Positions 1 to 7,162 of a stretch of DNA of 64,000 bases are shown here, piece after piece (the first letter of the stretch is position 1; each line of letters begins with the position of its first letter). The position numbers were made by a program, and so were the translations under genes. This DNA is from Paraburkholderia agricolaris (GTDB taxonomy: Bacteria > Pseudomonadota > Gammaproteobacteria > Burkholderiales > Burkholderiaceae), in the NCBI RefSeq assembly GCF_009455635.1, contig NZ_QPER01000002.1, positions 1,364,001 through 1,428,000 of the forward strand, given 5' to 3'. The notes below the pieces were generated by a model, which did not search any database, was not told the DNA's origin, and saw only the letters and a list, made by a program, of their open reading frames with translations.

Positions 1-1097
1 GTTCACGGCTGCCCTTCGTGATGGTGCCGGGTGGCGCGCCCGCCATGCTGTTCGCCGTGATCGCCATGCAGACGGACCTGCGCACGGCCGCGGGCGCGGC
101 GATTCTCACCAGCCTGTTCTACTGGCTCGTGTTGCCGGTATTCGCGCGCTGCCTGCGCTTTTTTCCGCGTGTCGTGGTGGGGACGATGCTGCTGCTCGTC
201 TCGGTGAGTCTCATCAAGATCTACGCGGGGATTGTCGTCGGCCAAGCGGGAACGCCCGGCTTCGCGCGACCGCAGTCGTTGGGTCTCGCGCTGCTCACGA
301 TCGTGGCCACGCTGGCCGTGGCGCGTCTGTTCAAGGGCACGGCGGGACGGCTCGCCGTGCTGCTAGGTCTCGCGATCGGTACCTGTGCCGGCTGGGCAGC
401 CGGACTGATGCCGGCGGGCGGCATGTGGGCCGGTCCAATTTTCACGTTGCCGGTCTTGCTGCCTTTCGGCATGCCGCGCTTCGATGTGCTCGCCGCGCTG
501 CCAATGCTGATTTTCAGCGTTATTTCGATGGCCGAGGCAACCGGGCAGACGGTGGCCGTCGGCGAGATCACCGGCAAGAAGATCGACATGCGCCGCGACG
601 TGCCGAGAACGATTCGCGGCGATGCGGTGGCGTCGCTGCTCGGCTCGCTGCTGGGTACCTCGCTCATCATCACGAGCGCGGAGAATATCGGTGTCGTGCA
701 GACCACCGGCGTGCGCTCGCGCTATGTGACCGCGACGGCCGGTGCGATGCTGATGGTCATCGCGCTGTTTGCGCCGCTCGGACGCTTCGCCTACGCGATT
801 CCCGCGCCGGTGGTGGGCGGCACGGCACTGATCGTATTCGCGATGATCGGTGTGATGGGCGTGAACCTGCTCGGCAAGGTCGACCTGCATGCACGCGGCA
901 ATCAGTACACGCTTGCTGCCGCGCTGGTGGTGGGCCTGCTGCCGATTCTTGTTCCCAACGTGTATGCGTCGTTCCCCGGCTATTCGCAGATCATATTGGG
1001 CAACGGCATGGCCGCGGGGACACTCACCGCAATCGTCGTCAATCTGGTGTTTGGCGCATGGCGTGTGAGTCCTGTGGAAAAGGTCCAGGCAATCTGA
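1..1097 (+). CDS. NCS2-family nucleobase:cation symporter (xanthine/uracil permease type), 5' end outside window
   Basis: The reading frame is open from the first complete codon at position 3, so the start lies upstream and about 364 C-terminal codons are visible. The protein is a string of hydrophobic helices with the NCS2 signature NIGVVQTTGV near two thirds of the visible part and a preceding acidic helix, EATGQTVAVGEITGK, in the region that holds the substrate-binding Glu in this family. NCS2 proteins import xanthine, uric acid or uracil with a proton or sodium ion across the inner membrane. The substrate cannot be settled from this part alone. The deaminase cluster at 33-40 kb gives a general nucleobase context but is too far away to be the same operon. 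The porin that starts 84 bases downstream on the same strand may be co-transcribed. Confidence 0.85.
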   Translation, partial: SRLPFVMVPGGAPAMLFAVIAMQTDLRTAAGAAILTSLFYWLVLPVFARCLRFFPRVVVGTMLLLVSVSLIKIYAGIVVGQAGTPGFARPQSLGLALLTIVATLAVARLFKGTAGRLAVLLGLAIGTCAGWAAGLMPAGGMWAGPIFTLPVLLPFGMPRFDVLAALPMLIFSVISMAEATGQTVAVGEITGKKIDMRRDVPRTIRGDAVASLLGSLLGTSLIITSAENIGVVQTTGVRSRYVTATAGAMLMVIALFAPLGRFAYAIPAPVVGGTALIVFAMIGVMGVNLLGKVDLHARGNQYTLAAALVVGLLPILVPNVYASFPGYSQIILGNGMAAGTLTAIVVNLVFGAWRVSPVEKVQAI

Positions 1098-1181
1098 TCG
1101 CGGGTTTCAGTTCCTGCTTTGGTTTTTAGCTTTTAACGCAAGCCCTCGCAGTTCTCCCTCAAACGCTTCAATCCTTTTTCC

Positions 1182-2288
1182 ATGAAAACCAATTTCGCTT
1201 TCCGCGCGACGGATGTCGCGTGCATGGCCGCGCTCGTCGTTTCCACCGCGGCCAACGCCCAGAGTAGTGTGACGCTGTATGGAAGTCTCGACGCGGGCCT
1301 TGGCTACGTGAGCAATCTGCACGGCGCTCATGCTTATATCGCCGAGCAGGGCACCTTTCAGGCTGACCGCTTCGGCTTCCAGGGCGTCGAAGATATCGGC
1401 GCGGGCCGTTCGGTGGTATTCAGGCTCGAAAGCGGTTTCGTCACGACAACCGGTGCGTCCGCCAGTAGCAGCACCTTTTTCAATCGTCAGGCCTACGTAG
1501 GGATGTCCGATCCGATGTTCGGCACCGTGACGCTCGGCCGCCAGACCGACTGGAATTTCGATTGGCTCGGCTCGGTGTCGACCGGTCAACTGCTTGGCGA
1601 CTTTTCCGCATTTCACCCCGGCAATCTCGACGGCCTTGGAAGCACCTTGCCGGTACAACTGTCGAGTACGGTGAAATGGAAAAGCGCGAACTACAGCGGA
1701 TTGAGTTTCGGCGCGCTGTACGGTTTTCCCGGCGCTTCGGCCAGCAACACGAATGGGCGGACCATCAGCTTCGGCGCCAACTATACGAATGGGCCGCTCA
1801 AGCTGGTGGCGGTCTACTCCGAATACCGCGATCGTTTGTTGCCGCTCTCAAACGGGCTGGGTCTGACTTCGTTCGAAGGACAAACGCTCGCACCCGGCGC
1901 GAACTTCAACGCGAAACAGGTGCGCGACGCGGGGATCGGCGGCTCGTACCGCTTCGAACGCGTGACGCTGCATGCACTCGCCACGGATGTGAGGATTCAG
2001 TCGGACCGTGGCAGCGAGCACTTTCGCACCGTGGACGGCGGCGTCAACGTGCGCCTGACACCGGCGGAAGAAATCGCGGCGGGGGCCTGGTCCGCGACGC
2101 TCGCCGGGCATCGCTGGACGCAACTTACTGTGGCGAACGTGTACTCGCTGTCGAAAACGACCCAAGTCTACGCGGACTTGATGTTCGAGACTGCCGGTGG
2201 CGGGGCCGTGGCGAACACGCTTGGGATCGGCGCGTCGTCGGGTGGCAGGCAGACAGTGTTTCTGAGCGGGATACATCACCTGTTCTGA
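1182..2288 (+). CDS. Gram-negative porin (Burkholderia trimeric porin family)
   Basis: This 368-residue outer-membrane porin forms a diffusion channel. The N-terminus is a signal peptide of about 26 residues ending in ANA before QSSVTLYGSLDAG, the usual mature start of Burkholderia porins. The body is alternating beta-strand sequence with motifs such as DRFGFQGVEDIG and GRQTDWNFDW, and the chain ends in HHLF with the terminal Phe needed for BAM-dependent assembly. Length matches the family (about 350-400). It follows the nucleobase permease by 84 bases on the same strand, so a role in nucleobase entry is possible but unproven. It is one of three intact porins of this family in the window. The family call is firm; the substrate is unknown. 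Confidence 0.9.
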   Translation: MKTNFAFRATDVACMAALVVSTAANAQSSVTLYGSLDAGLGYVSNLHGAHAYIAEQGTFQADRFGFQGVEDIGAGRSVVFRLESGFVTTTGASASSSTFFNRQAYVGMSDPMFGTVTLGRQTDWNFDWLGSVSTGQLLGDFSAFHPGNLDGLGSTLPVQLSSTVKWKSANYSGLSFGALYGFPGASASNTNGRTISFGANYTNGPLKLVAVYSEYRDRLLPLSNGLGLTSFEGQTLAPGANFNAKQVRDAGIGGSYRFERVTLHALATDVRIQSDRGSEHFRTVDGGVNVRLTPAEEIAAGAWSATLAGHRWTQLTVANVYSLSKTTQVYADLMFETAGGGAVANTLGIGASSGGRQTVFLSGIHHLF

Positions 2289-2797
2289 TTTGAACGTGAG
2301 GCGATGCTGATCGAAATATTGAGTATTGCGAAAATGCGTGTGCGTTGTAATAAATATTTCGCAATGTATGGGTATATGGGTCGCGCAATTAAAGCGACGG
2401 TCCGTAAATATAATATTCAGGTATAAATAAAAGCCCAGTGAAATGGAAATGAATCGATATTGTTATGTAAGCGATCTTTTAAAATCCTGGTGAGTCCGTC
2501 AAATCGGCCTGTAAGCCTTATCGGGTGCTGATATTCTGGCTCGGGCGGGGCGCTTCCGGGCGTCATTCAATACAAAAATATTAAGCAGACAAAACAGAAA
2601 TCAACAGACAAAACGGCTGCCTTGATAAAACGCACACGGCATATTGCAATTGGAAATTTAACGGTTATGATGGCGTCTCCGTGAGGCGGTTTCTCGAATG
2701 ATCGCTCTACGGAGGCGGCAGAAATATTTGCCGGGCATTCGGGCTGGAGGGGGTAATTAATGCTTCCCGCGCAGATAGACTAAATCGAGGAGACGAT
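2289..2797. other. AT-rich intergenic region, no gene seen
   Basis: About 510 bases without a credible reading frame. Positions 2290-2680 are clearly richer in A and T than the flanking genes. They hold a partial direct repeat, CAGACAAAAC at 2586-2595 and 2605-2614 (19-base period). The right end carries the strong ribosome binding site of the small gene at 2798. It probably contains the promoter of the downstream small genes. I cannot place a specific box with confidence. Confidence 0.5.
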
Positions 2798-2995
2798 ATG
2801 CTGAGTCCCCATGAATTCGCTACCTTAATGCTCATCAAGAACGCGCCGGATCAGATTGAACTGGGCCGCGCCGAGCTCGACGCCCTGATCGAGCGACAAC
2901 TCATATCACTGGAAAACCTCGCGTCGGGACGCTCACGTCCTCAGATCACCAGCGCAGGAGATTCCATTCTTAAGGCGGTCGCCCGGATGCGCTAG
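2798..2995 (+). CDS. Small hypothetical protein, 65 aa
   Basis: A 65-residue soluble protein with a strong ribosome binding site (GAGGAGA at 2788-2794) just before the ATG. It has no signal peptide or membrane segment. The sequence is mixed helical: an N-terminal segment MLSPHEFATLMLIKNAP, a charged middle with ELGRAELDALIERQL, and a C-terminal ITSAGDSILKAVARM that looks like the end of a small winged-helix-like domain. I do not recognise a characterised family. It lies 109 bases before the phasin gene on the same strand and could share its transcript. Real gene status rests on the ribosome binding site, normal codon usage and the absence of any competing frame. Confidence 0.65.
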   Translation: MLSPHEFATLMLIKNAPDQIELGRAELDALIERQLISLENLASGRSRPQITSAGDSILKAVARMR

Positions 2996-3103
2996 GCATC
3001 GGCGATATCTGCTGCGATTTATTCACTATCGCGATCCACCGAAATCTGTCAGCCCGTCCGGGCGGGCGTTCGCGCGTCGGATCGAAATCTGAGGAATTCA
3101 ACC

Positions 3104-3673
3104 ATGACTCTATTGAGTCCCGAGCAGGCTGCCGCCACCAAGATCAACGTCGACACGTTCTTTGAGGTGGGCGGAAAGATTTATGAGGGTGTCGAAAAAC
3201 TGGCCGCACTGAACTTGCAGGCGCTCAGGGCCACGCTGGCCGAGACGCAGGAGAACGTGAGCCAGGTGTCCAGTGCCAGCGAGCCGCAGCAAGGGTTCAC
3301 GCTGGCGGCAGATTTCGCCGGGCCCTGGGCGGAAAAATCGCTGTCGTACGGCCGGCAGGTGTTCGACATCGCCGCGGCCACGCAGGCTGAAGTCACGCAA
3401 CTCGCCCAGGCTTACTACGAGCGATATAACAATCGCGTGCAGACCCTCGTTGAAGATGCGGCGAAACATGCTCCCTCAGGGTCCGAAGCCGCGATCGCTG
3501 CGTGGAGATCGGCGATTGCCGCTACCACGACCCTGTGTGAAACACTGCAGAAAACGGGACAACAGGCCGTGAAGATGGCGGAGAGTAATCTCGAGGCGGT
3601 CACCGCCACAGCGTCAAAAGCGGCACGAAGCAATGCCGAACAGACTCCCGTAGCCGCAAGCACGAAGCGATAG
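3104..3673 (+). CDS. phaP: Phasin family protein (PHB granule-associated)
   Basis: A 189-residue, Ala/Gln/Glu-rich, largely helical protein without signal peptide. It matches the granule-coating phasins of Burkholderiales: an N-terminal LLSPEQ...VDTFFEVGGKIYEGVEKLAALNL segment, a central NVSQVSSA region and a QEVxxLAQAYYERY-like helix, with an Ala/Thr-rich tail. Phasins coat polyhydroxybutyrate granules in the cytoplasm and control their size and number. The ribosome binding site GAGGA lies about 10 bases before the ATG. The fragment of a phaB-like acetoacetyl-CoA reductase immediately downstream supports a PHB context. It is one of several phasin types in such genomes, so the exact paralogue is open. 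Confidence 0.88.
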   Translation: MTLLSPEQAAATKINVDTFFEVGGKIYEGVEKLAALNLQALRATLAETQENVSQVSSASEPQQGFTLAADFAGPWAEKSLSYGRQVFDIAAATQAEVTQLAQAYYERYNNRVQTLVEDAAKHAPSGSEAAIAAWRSAIAATTTLCETLQKTGQQAVKMAESNLEAVTATASKAARSNAEQTPVAASTKR

Positions 3674-3699
3674 CAGTGACGCGGGCAGCAATGCCTGCG

Positions 3700-3910
3700 G
3701 TGAACGCGTTTGCCCGGCTATATCGCGACGAAGATGGTGATGGCCGTGCCCGAAGAAATCCGCGAGACGAAGATCATTCCGCAGATTCCGGTCGGCCGCC
3801 TCGGAGAACCCGACGAAGTTGCCGCACTCGTGCTGTACCTGTGCTCGCGCGAAGCGGGTTTCGTGACCGGTGCCAACATTGCCATCAACGGAGGGCAACA
3901 CCTGCAGTGA
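3700..3910 (+). pseudogene. phaB: C-terminal remnant of acetoacetyl-CoA reductase (phaB-like SDR), frameshifted
   Basis: The last 64 codons (frame from TTG at 3710) read PGYIATKM...IPVGRLGEPDEVAALVLYLCSREAGFVTGANIAINGGQHLQ in pieces. This is the C-terminal quarter of PhaB-type short-chain dehydrogenases, including the conserved PGYIAT, LGEPDEVA and NGGQH motifs. Just upstream, another frame gives VNAF at 3700-3711, which corresponds to the VNxVSPGY lead-in of PhaB, so a one-base frameshift separates the two parts. An in-frame TGA also sits at 3701. The Rossmann domain and the Ser-Tyr-Lys catalytic residues are missing: a functional PhaB has about 246 residues. It directly follows the phasin gene and looks like decay of a former phaP-phaB pair. 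Confidence 0.75.
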
Positions 3911-3938
3911 AGCTGGCCGTTCCGCCATGGAGGTTGCG

Positions 3939-4127
3939 ATGAGTGAAGCAGTGGGAATCGTGATGGGTTCGTTCGTGCTGGCGATGGCACCCGTGTTCGT
4001 CGCCGCTCATTATTACCGGGAGCAGATGCATCGAAAACGGCTCAGGAAACTGGATCATTTTCACTACTGGCCGTACTGGAGCAAGGGGCGGCCGGATCGC
4101 GCCAATCAACGCACGCGCGGCAGGTGA
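3939..4127 (+). CDS. Small membrane protein, 62 aa, function unknown
   Basis: A 62-residue protein starting at the ATG at 3939, chosen because GGAGG at 3929-3933 gives a ribosome binding site with a five-base spacer. An ATG at 3927 overlaps that site and is less likely. Residues 5-24 form one hydrophobic helix (VGIVMGSFVLAMAPVFVAAH). It is followed by a strongly basic, aromatic tail with YYREQMHRKRLRKLDHFHYW, predicted to be cytoplasmic. No known family is recognised. It sits 28 bases after the phaB remnant and 119 bases before the AhpD-like gene on the same strand. Whether it is expressed is uncertain, but the ribosome binding site and sequence layout support a real gene. Confidence 0.5.
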   Translation: MSEAVGIVMGSFVLAMAPVFVAAHYYREQMHRKRLRKLDHFHYWPYWSKGRPDRANQRTRGR

Positions 4128-4246
4128 GGGTGTGCCGGCGGCTGGAACCTATTACATCCGAGGTAATTGGCGAGCCGCACGCACACGCCTAATCTTCGGT
4201 CATCGCGCCACTCATCCCGAGCGGCGCATACGATCGAGGACCTGTC

Positions 4247-4810
4247 ATGTCGACCTTCCAGATTCATACGATTGATTCCGCACCCGAACAATCCCGGCCG
4301 GTGCTGCGGCAACTCCAGCAGAACTTCGGCCTTATCCCCAACATTGCGGGAGCCATGGCTGAATCGCCGGTGCTGATCGGCGGCTTCATCGGTATCTTCC
4401 AGAAAGTCCACTCGGGCACGTTTACGGAAGCGCAGATCCAGACCCTGTTGCTGACTAACGCGGTGACGAACGCGTGCTCGTGGGCCGTTGCGTTTCACAC
4501 GGCTCTTGCACTGAAAGAGGGGCTTTCATCCGCCGATGTCGAAGCGATTCGCGACGGCCGCGCGCCTGCCGACAAGAAACACGCGGCGCTCTCGACGCTG
4601 ACGAAAACGGCGATCGAAAAGCGCGGACACCTGAGCGACCATGAAGTGAACCAGTTTATCGAGGCAGGTTTCCGCAAGGACCAGGTGCTCGAGGTTCTCA
4701 CGGTGCTGGCTGCTTCCGCGATCACGAACTACACCGGCAACATCACGAAGCCGGCACTCGAAGCGCCTTTCCAGGAGCACGCCTGGACCGCCCCGGTCCC
4801 GTCTCGCTGA
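4247..4810 (+). CDS. AhpD-like / carboxymuconolactone decarboxylase-family protein
   Basis: This 187-residue protein has the all-helical AhpD fold of peroxidase-related CMD proteins. The active-site segment is NACSWAVAFHTA: Cys77 and His84 align with Cys130 and His137 of AhpD. The second cysteine of the CxxC pair is Ala80, and the expected Glu position is Gln65, with Glu61 nearby. A classical CxxC disulfide peroxidase mechanism is therefore unlikely, and a one-cysteine or non-peroxidase role is inferred. The ribosome binding site GAGGA lies at 4236-4240. The regulator at 4944 lies downstream on the same strand and may control or be co-transcribed with it. Family call firm, activity uncertain. 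Confidence 0.8.
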   Translation: MSTFQIHTIDSAPEQSRPVLRQLQQNFGLIPNIAGAMAESPVLIGGFIGIFQKVHSGTFTEAQIQTLLLTNAVTNACSWAVAFHTALALKEGLSSADVEAIRDGRAPADKKHAALSTLTKTAIEKRGHLSDHEVNQFIEAGFRKDQVLEVLTVLAASAITNYTGNITKPALEAPFQEHAWTAPVPSR

Positions 4811-4865
4811 GCCGTTCAGTAACAGGGAAGGGAGTATGCTGATCGACGCGGTTCGAACCACCGCG

Positions 4866-4898
4866 TGGCGCCGGACATCCACGGATGTTCCGGCGCCA
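4866..4898. promoter_or_regulatory. Inverted repeat between AhpD-like gene and XRE regulator
   Basis: Perfect 10-base arms TGGCGCCGGA (4866-4875) and TCCGGCGCCA (4889-4898), with inner complementary CATCC and GGATG. There is no T-run, so it is a poor intrinsic terminator. It lies 46 bases before the preferred start of the XRE-type regulator and could be its own operator, or a transcript-stabilising hairpin after the upstream gene. Confidence 0.45.
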
Positions 4899-4943
4899 CC
4901 GCTCATCCAACCCGATCTGTACCGACTTGCGAAAAATAGACCG

Positions 4944-5813
4944 ATGAATCCCGCGAATCCCGAACGGAAGACGCCGTCGAATGAACTTGGCGCGTTGTTG
5001 CGTCACTGGAGAGACATGCGCGGCCTCAGCCAGTTGGACTTATCGTTCAACGCGGGCGTCTCGCAGCGGCACATCAGCTTTGTCGAAAGCGGCCGCAGCG
5101 TGCCGAGCCGTCAGATGCTGCTGGATCTCGCCCAGGCGCTCGATATTCCTCTGCGCGAGCGCAACACGCTGCTACTGGCGGCAGGCTACGCGCCGATGTA
5201 TGCCGACAGCGCGTGGAATGCACAGGAAATGCGGAGTGTCACCAGCGCACTCGAGCGCATGCTGCGACAGCATGAGCCGTTTCCCGCGCTCGTGATGGAT
5301 CGCTACTGGAACGTGCTGATGACCAACGAATCGGCGCCGCATTTCTTCAATTGCTTTATCGACATGGCGGCGCGCAAGGGGCCGCGCAATATGCTGCATC
5401 TGATTTTCGATCCGGACGGCATGCGGCCGTTCGTGGCCGATTGGCAAACAGTGGCGGATAGCCTGATTCAGCGTGTCTATCGGGAGTCGGTCGGCCGTGT
5501 GGTCGACGATCAGACACGCGAGTTGCTTGCCGCGTTGCGTGCCTATCCGGACGTGAAACCGGACGTGAAACCGGACGTGAAATCTTCCCAGGACTCACTG
5601 GGAGCCGGCGCCGCGACAGCAGGCATGCCGGTAATACCCATTGGCTTCGTCAAGGACGGCAAGGTCCTCAACTACTTTTCAATGGTCGCCACCGTGGGCA
5701 CACCACGCACCGTCGCCGCGCAGGAACTGCGTATCGAATGCATGTTCCCCGCGGACGACGAAACGGAAGCACGGCATCTTGAACTGATCAACGCGCTCCC
5801 GCAACAGCACTAA
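4944..5813 (+). CDS. XRE-family transcriptional regulator with MmyB-like ligand-binding domain
   Basis: From the ATG at 4944 this is 289 residues. Residues 13-70 form a Cro/C1-type helix-turn-helix (LRHWRDMRGLSQLDLS, then GVSQRHISFVESGRSVPSR). The rest is the PAS-like MmyB ligand-binding domain (WNVLMTNESAPHFF). These regulators usually control a neighbouring dehydrogenase or oxidoreductase gene and bind fatty-acid-like ligands. An upstream in-frame ATG at 4836 has an AGGGA site but adds 36 residues rich in rare codons across a strong inverted repeat, so I prefer 4944, although it lacks a clear ribosome binding site. A 12-base triplicate encodes DVKP repeats before the last strands. It is convergent with the porin at 5820. 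Confidence 0.85.
   Translation: MNPANPERKTPSNELGALLRHWRDMRGLSQLDLSFNAGVSQRHISFVESGRSVPSRQMLLDLAQALDIPLRERNTLLLAAGYAPMYADSAWNAQEMRSVTSALERMLRQHEPFPALVMDRYWNVLMTNESAPHFFNCFIDMAARKGPRNMLHLIFDPDGMRPFVADWQTVADSLIQRVYRESVGRVVDDQTRELLAALRAYPDVKPDVKPDVKSSQDSLGAGAATAGMPVIPIGFVKDGKVLNYFSMVATVGTPRTVAAQELRIECMFPADDETEARHLELINALPQQH
5547..5582 (+). repeat. Three perfect 12-base tandem repeats inside the XRE regulator
   Basis: The unit CCGGACGTGAAA occurs three times back to back and encodes Pro-Asp-Val-Lys each time. It is in frame, so copy-number change would lengthen or shorten a loop in the ligand-binding domain without a frameshift. Confidence 0.9.
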
Positions 5814-5819
5814 GCCTCG

Positions 5820-7013
5820 TCAGAACCGATGCCGCAAGCCAATACTGACGATCGCCTGCGACTGCGTATCCGACGAGTGGCCGTTGCCCTTGTCGCTGAC
5901 CGATGCGGTTGCCGCGACCGGATTGCCGAGCGCATCCAGCGTGACACCGGACGCGTGCTGATAGCCGCCCATCAGATACACCGTGGAGCGCTTCGACATG
6001 TTGTATTGCGCGCCGAGCGTGACGTTGTGATATTGCGCACGCTCGTCAACACCTTGCACCTCGCCGCCACGCGTGTAGCTATAGCCCGCGAACAGTTGCA
6101 CGGCCGGGCGGATGGTCCACTGTCCGAATACGCCCGCGACGTTGAACGTTGCATGCCCGTTGAACAATGAATCGGCACCCGAGCGGTACTGCACATTGCT
6201 GTAGTTCACGCCGAGAATGGCCGGTCCGAAGTTGTACGTCGCGCCCGCGGCGATGATCTGTTGCGATTGCGCGCTCGCGTAACCTTCATTGATCGACGAA
6301 TTGAACAGGCCGTCGTCGGTGCCGCTCCATTTGCCGTACGTCGAATCCTTCGTCCCGCTCTTGCTGTTGTCCGAACGCTCATAGCCGACACCCACATGCA
6401 ACGGGCCATTGCCGTACCCGGCGCCCACGCTCCACGTGTTCTGCTGCTTCAGGCTCCCCGGCTGACCGCCGAACCCATACAACGCGCCGAACGTGAAGCC
6501 CGAGTAGTTCGCGCTCGTGTACTTGACCGAGTTGTTGACCCGCGCGGTCTGATCGAGATCGTCGATGTCGCCCGGATGCGCGCCATAGCCGCCGACCATC
6601 GCGACCGGCGCAACCGGCGCGACGAAGTCGTTCAGCGACGTGTACTGGCGGCCGAGCGTGACCGTGCCGTATTGCTGGCTGCCAATCCCGACGAACGCCT
6701 GACGGCCGAACAGCCCGCCGTTCTGGCCGGTCTTGCCGTTCGTAATGTCGAAACCGTCCTCCAGCAGGAACAGGGCGTTCCAGCCGCCGCCCAGGTCTTC
6801 CTGACCCTTGATGCCGAAGCGGCTGCCGGAGAGGTTGCCGCTCGTCATCGCGACGTTCGAGTGTCCCGAGTAAGCGCCGGTGGTGCCGGTGCGTTCGTTG
6901 CTGCGATACGTGATACCCGCATCGACGATGCCGTACAGCATGACGGAACTCTGCGCGGACGCGATACCCGCGAAAGACAACAACAGGGGTGCAGCAAGCA
7001 AGTGCTTTTTCAT
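5820..7013 (-). CDS. Gram-negative porin (Burkholderia trimeric porin family)
   Basis: A 397-residue outer-membrane porin. The signal peptide is about 20 residues (MKKHLLAAPLLLSFAGIASA) before QSSVMLYGIVDAG. Family motifs follow: SRFGIKGQEDLGGGWNALF, GRQAFVGI and TLGRQYTSLND, and the chain ends in GLRHRF with a terminal aromatic residue. It forms a general or solute-specific channel. It lies 150 bases downstream of the gluconate-dehydrogenase-type operon on the same strand and might serve sugar-acid entry, but a hairpin-like sequence at 7087-7118 separates them. Convergent with the XRE regulator, seven bases apart. Confidence 0.92.
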   Translation of the reverse strand: MKKHLLAAPLLLSFAGIASAQSSVMLYGIVDAGITYRSNERTGTTGAYSGHSNVAMTSGNLSGSRFGIKGQEDLGGGWNALFLLEDGFDITNGKTGQNGGLFGRQAFVGIGSQQYGTVTLGRQYTSLNDFVAPVAPVAMVGGYGAHPGDIDDLDQTARVNNSVKYTSANYSGFTFGALYGFGGQPGSLKQQNTWSVGAGYGNGPLHVGVGYERSDNSKSGTKDSTYGKWSGTDDGLFNSSINEGYASAQSQQIIAAGATYNFGPAILGVNYSNVQYRSGADSLFNGHATFNVAGVFGQWTIRPAVQLFAGYSYTRGGEVQGVDERAQYHNVTLGAQYNMSKRSTVYLMGGYQHASGVTLDALGNPVAATASVSDKGNGHSSDTQSQAIVSIGLRHRF

Positions 7014-7086
7014 CGTAGTGGTAACTTGGTTGGATCGTCGATCTCAGGTCGCCTGCATGGCGATCTCTCTTTTTTTCCGCGCACAC

Positions 7087-7118
7087 GCAGTCCGCTCCTG
7101 AACAACGGAGCAGACTGC
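7087..7118 (-). terminator. Possible hairpin after the cytochrome c gene
   Basis: Arms GCAGTC-C-GCTCC and GGAGC-A-GACTGC give an 11-pair stem with one mismatch and an eight-base loop. It lies about 45 bases after the cytochrome c stop. There is no T-run on the minus strand, so it may be an attenuating or mRNA-end hairpin rather than a classical terminator. Confidence 0.4.
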
Positions 7119-7162
7119 GGGAAGCGGGGGAAGCGGCTTGCGCGATTTCTGGCGGCGCGGGC

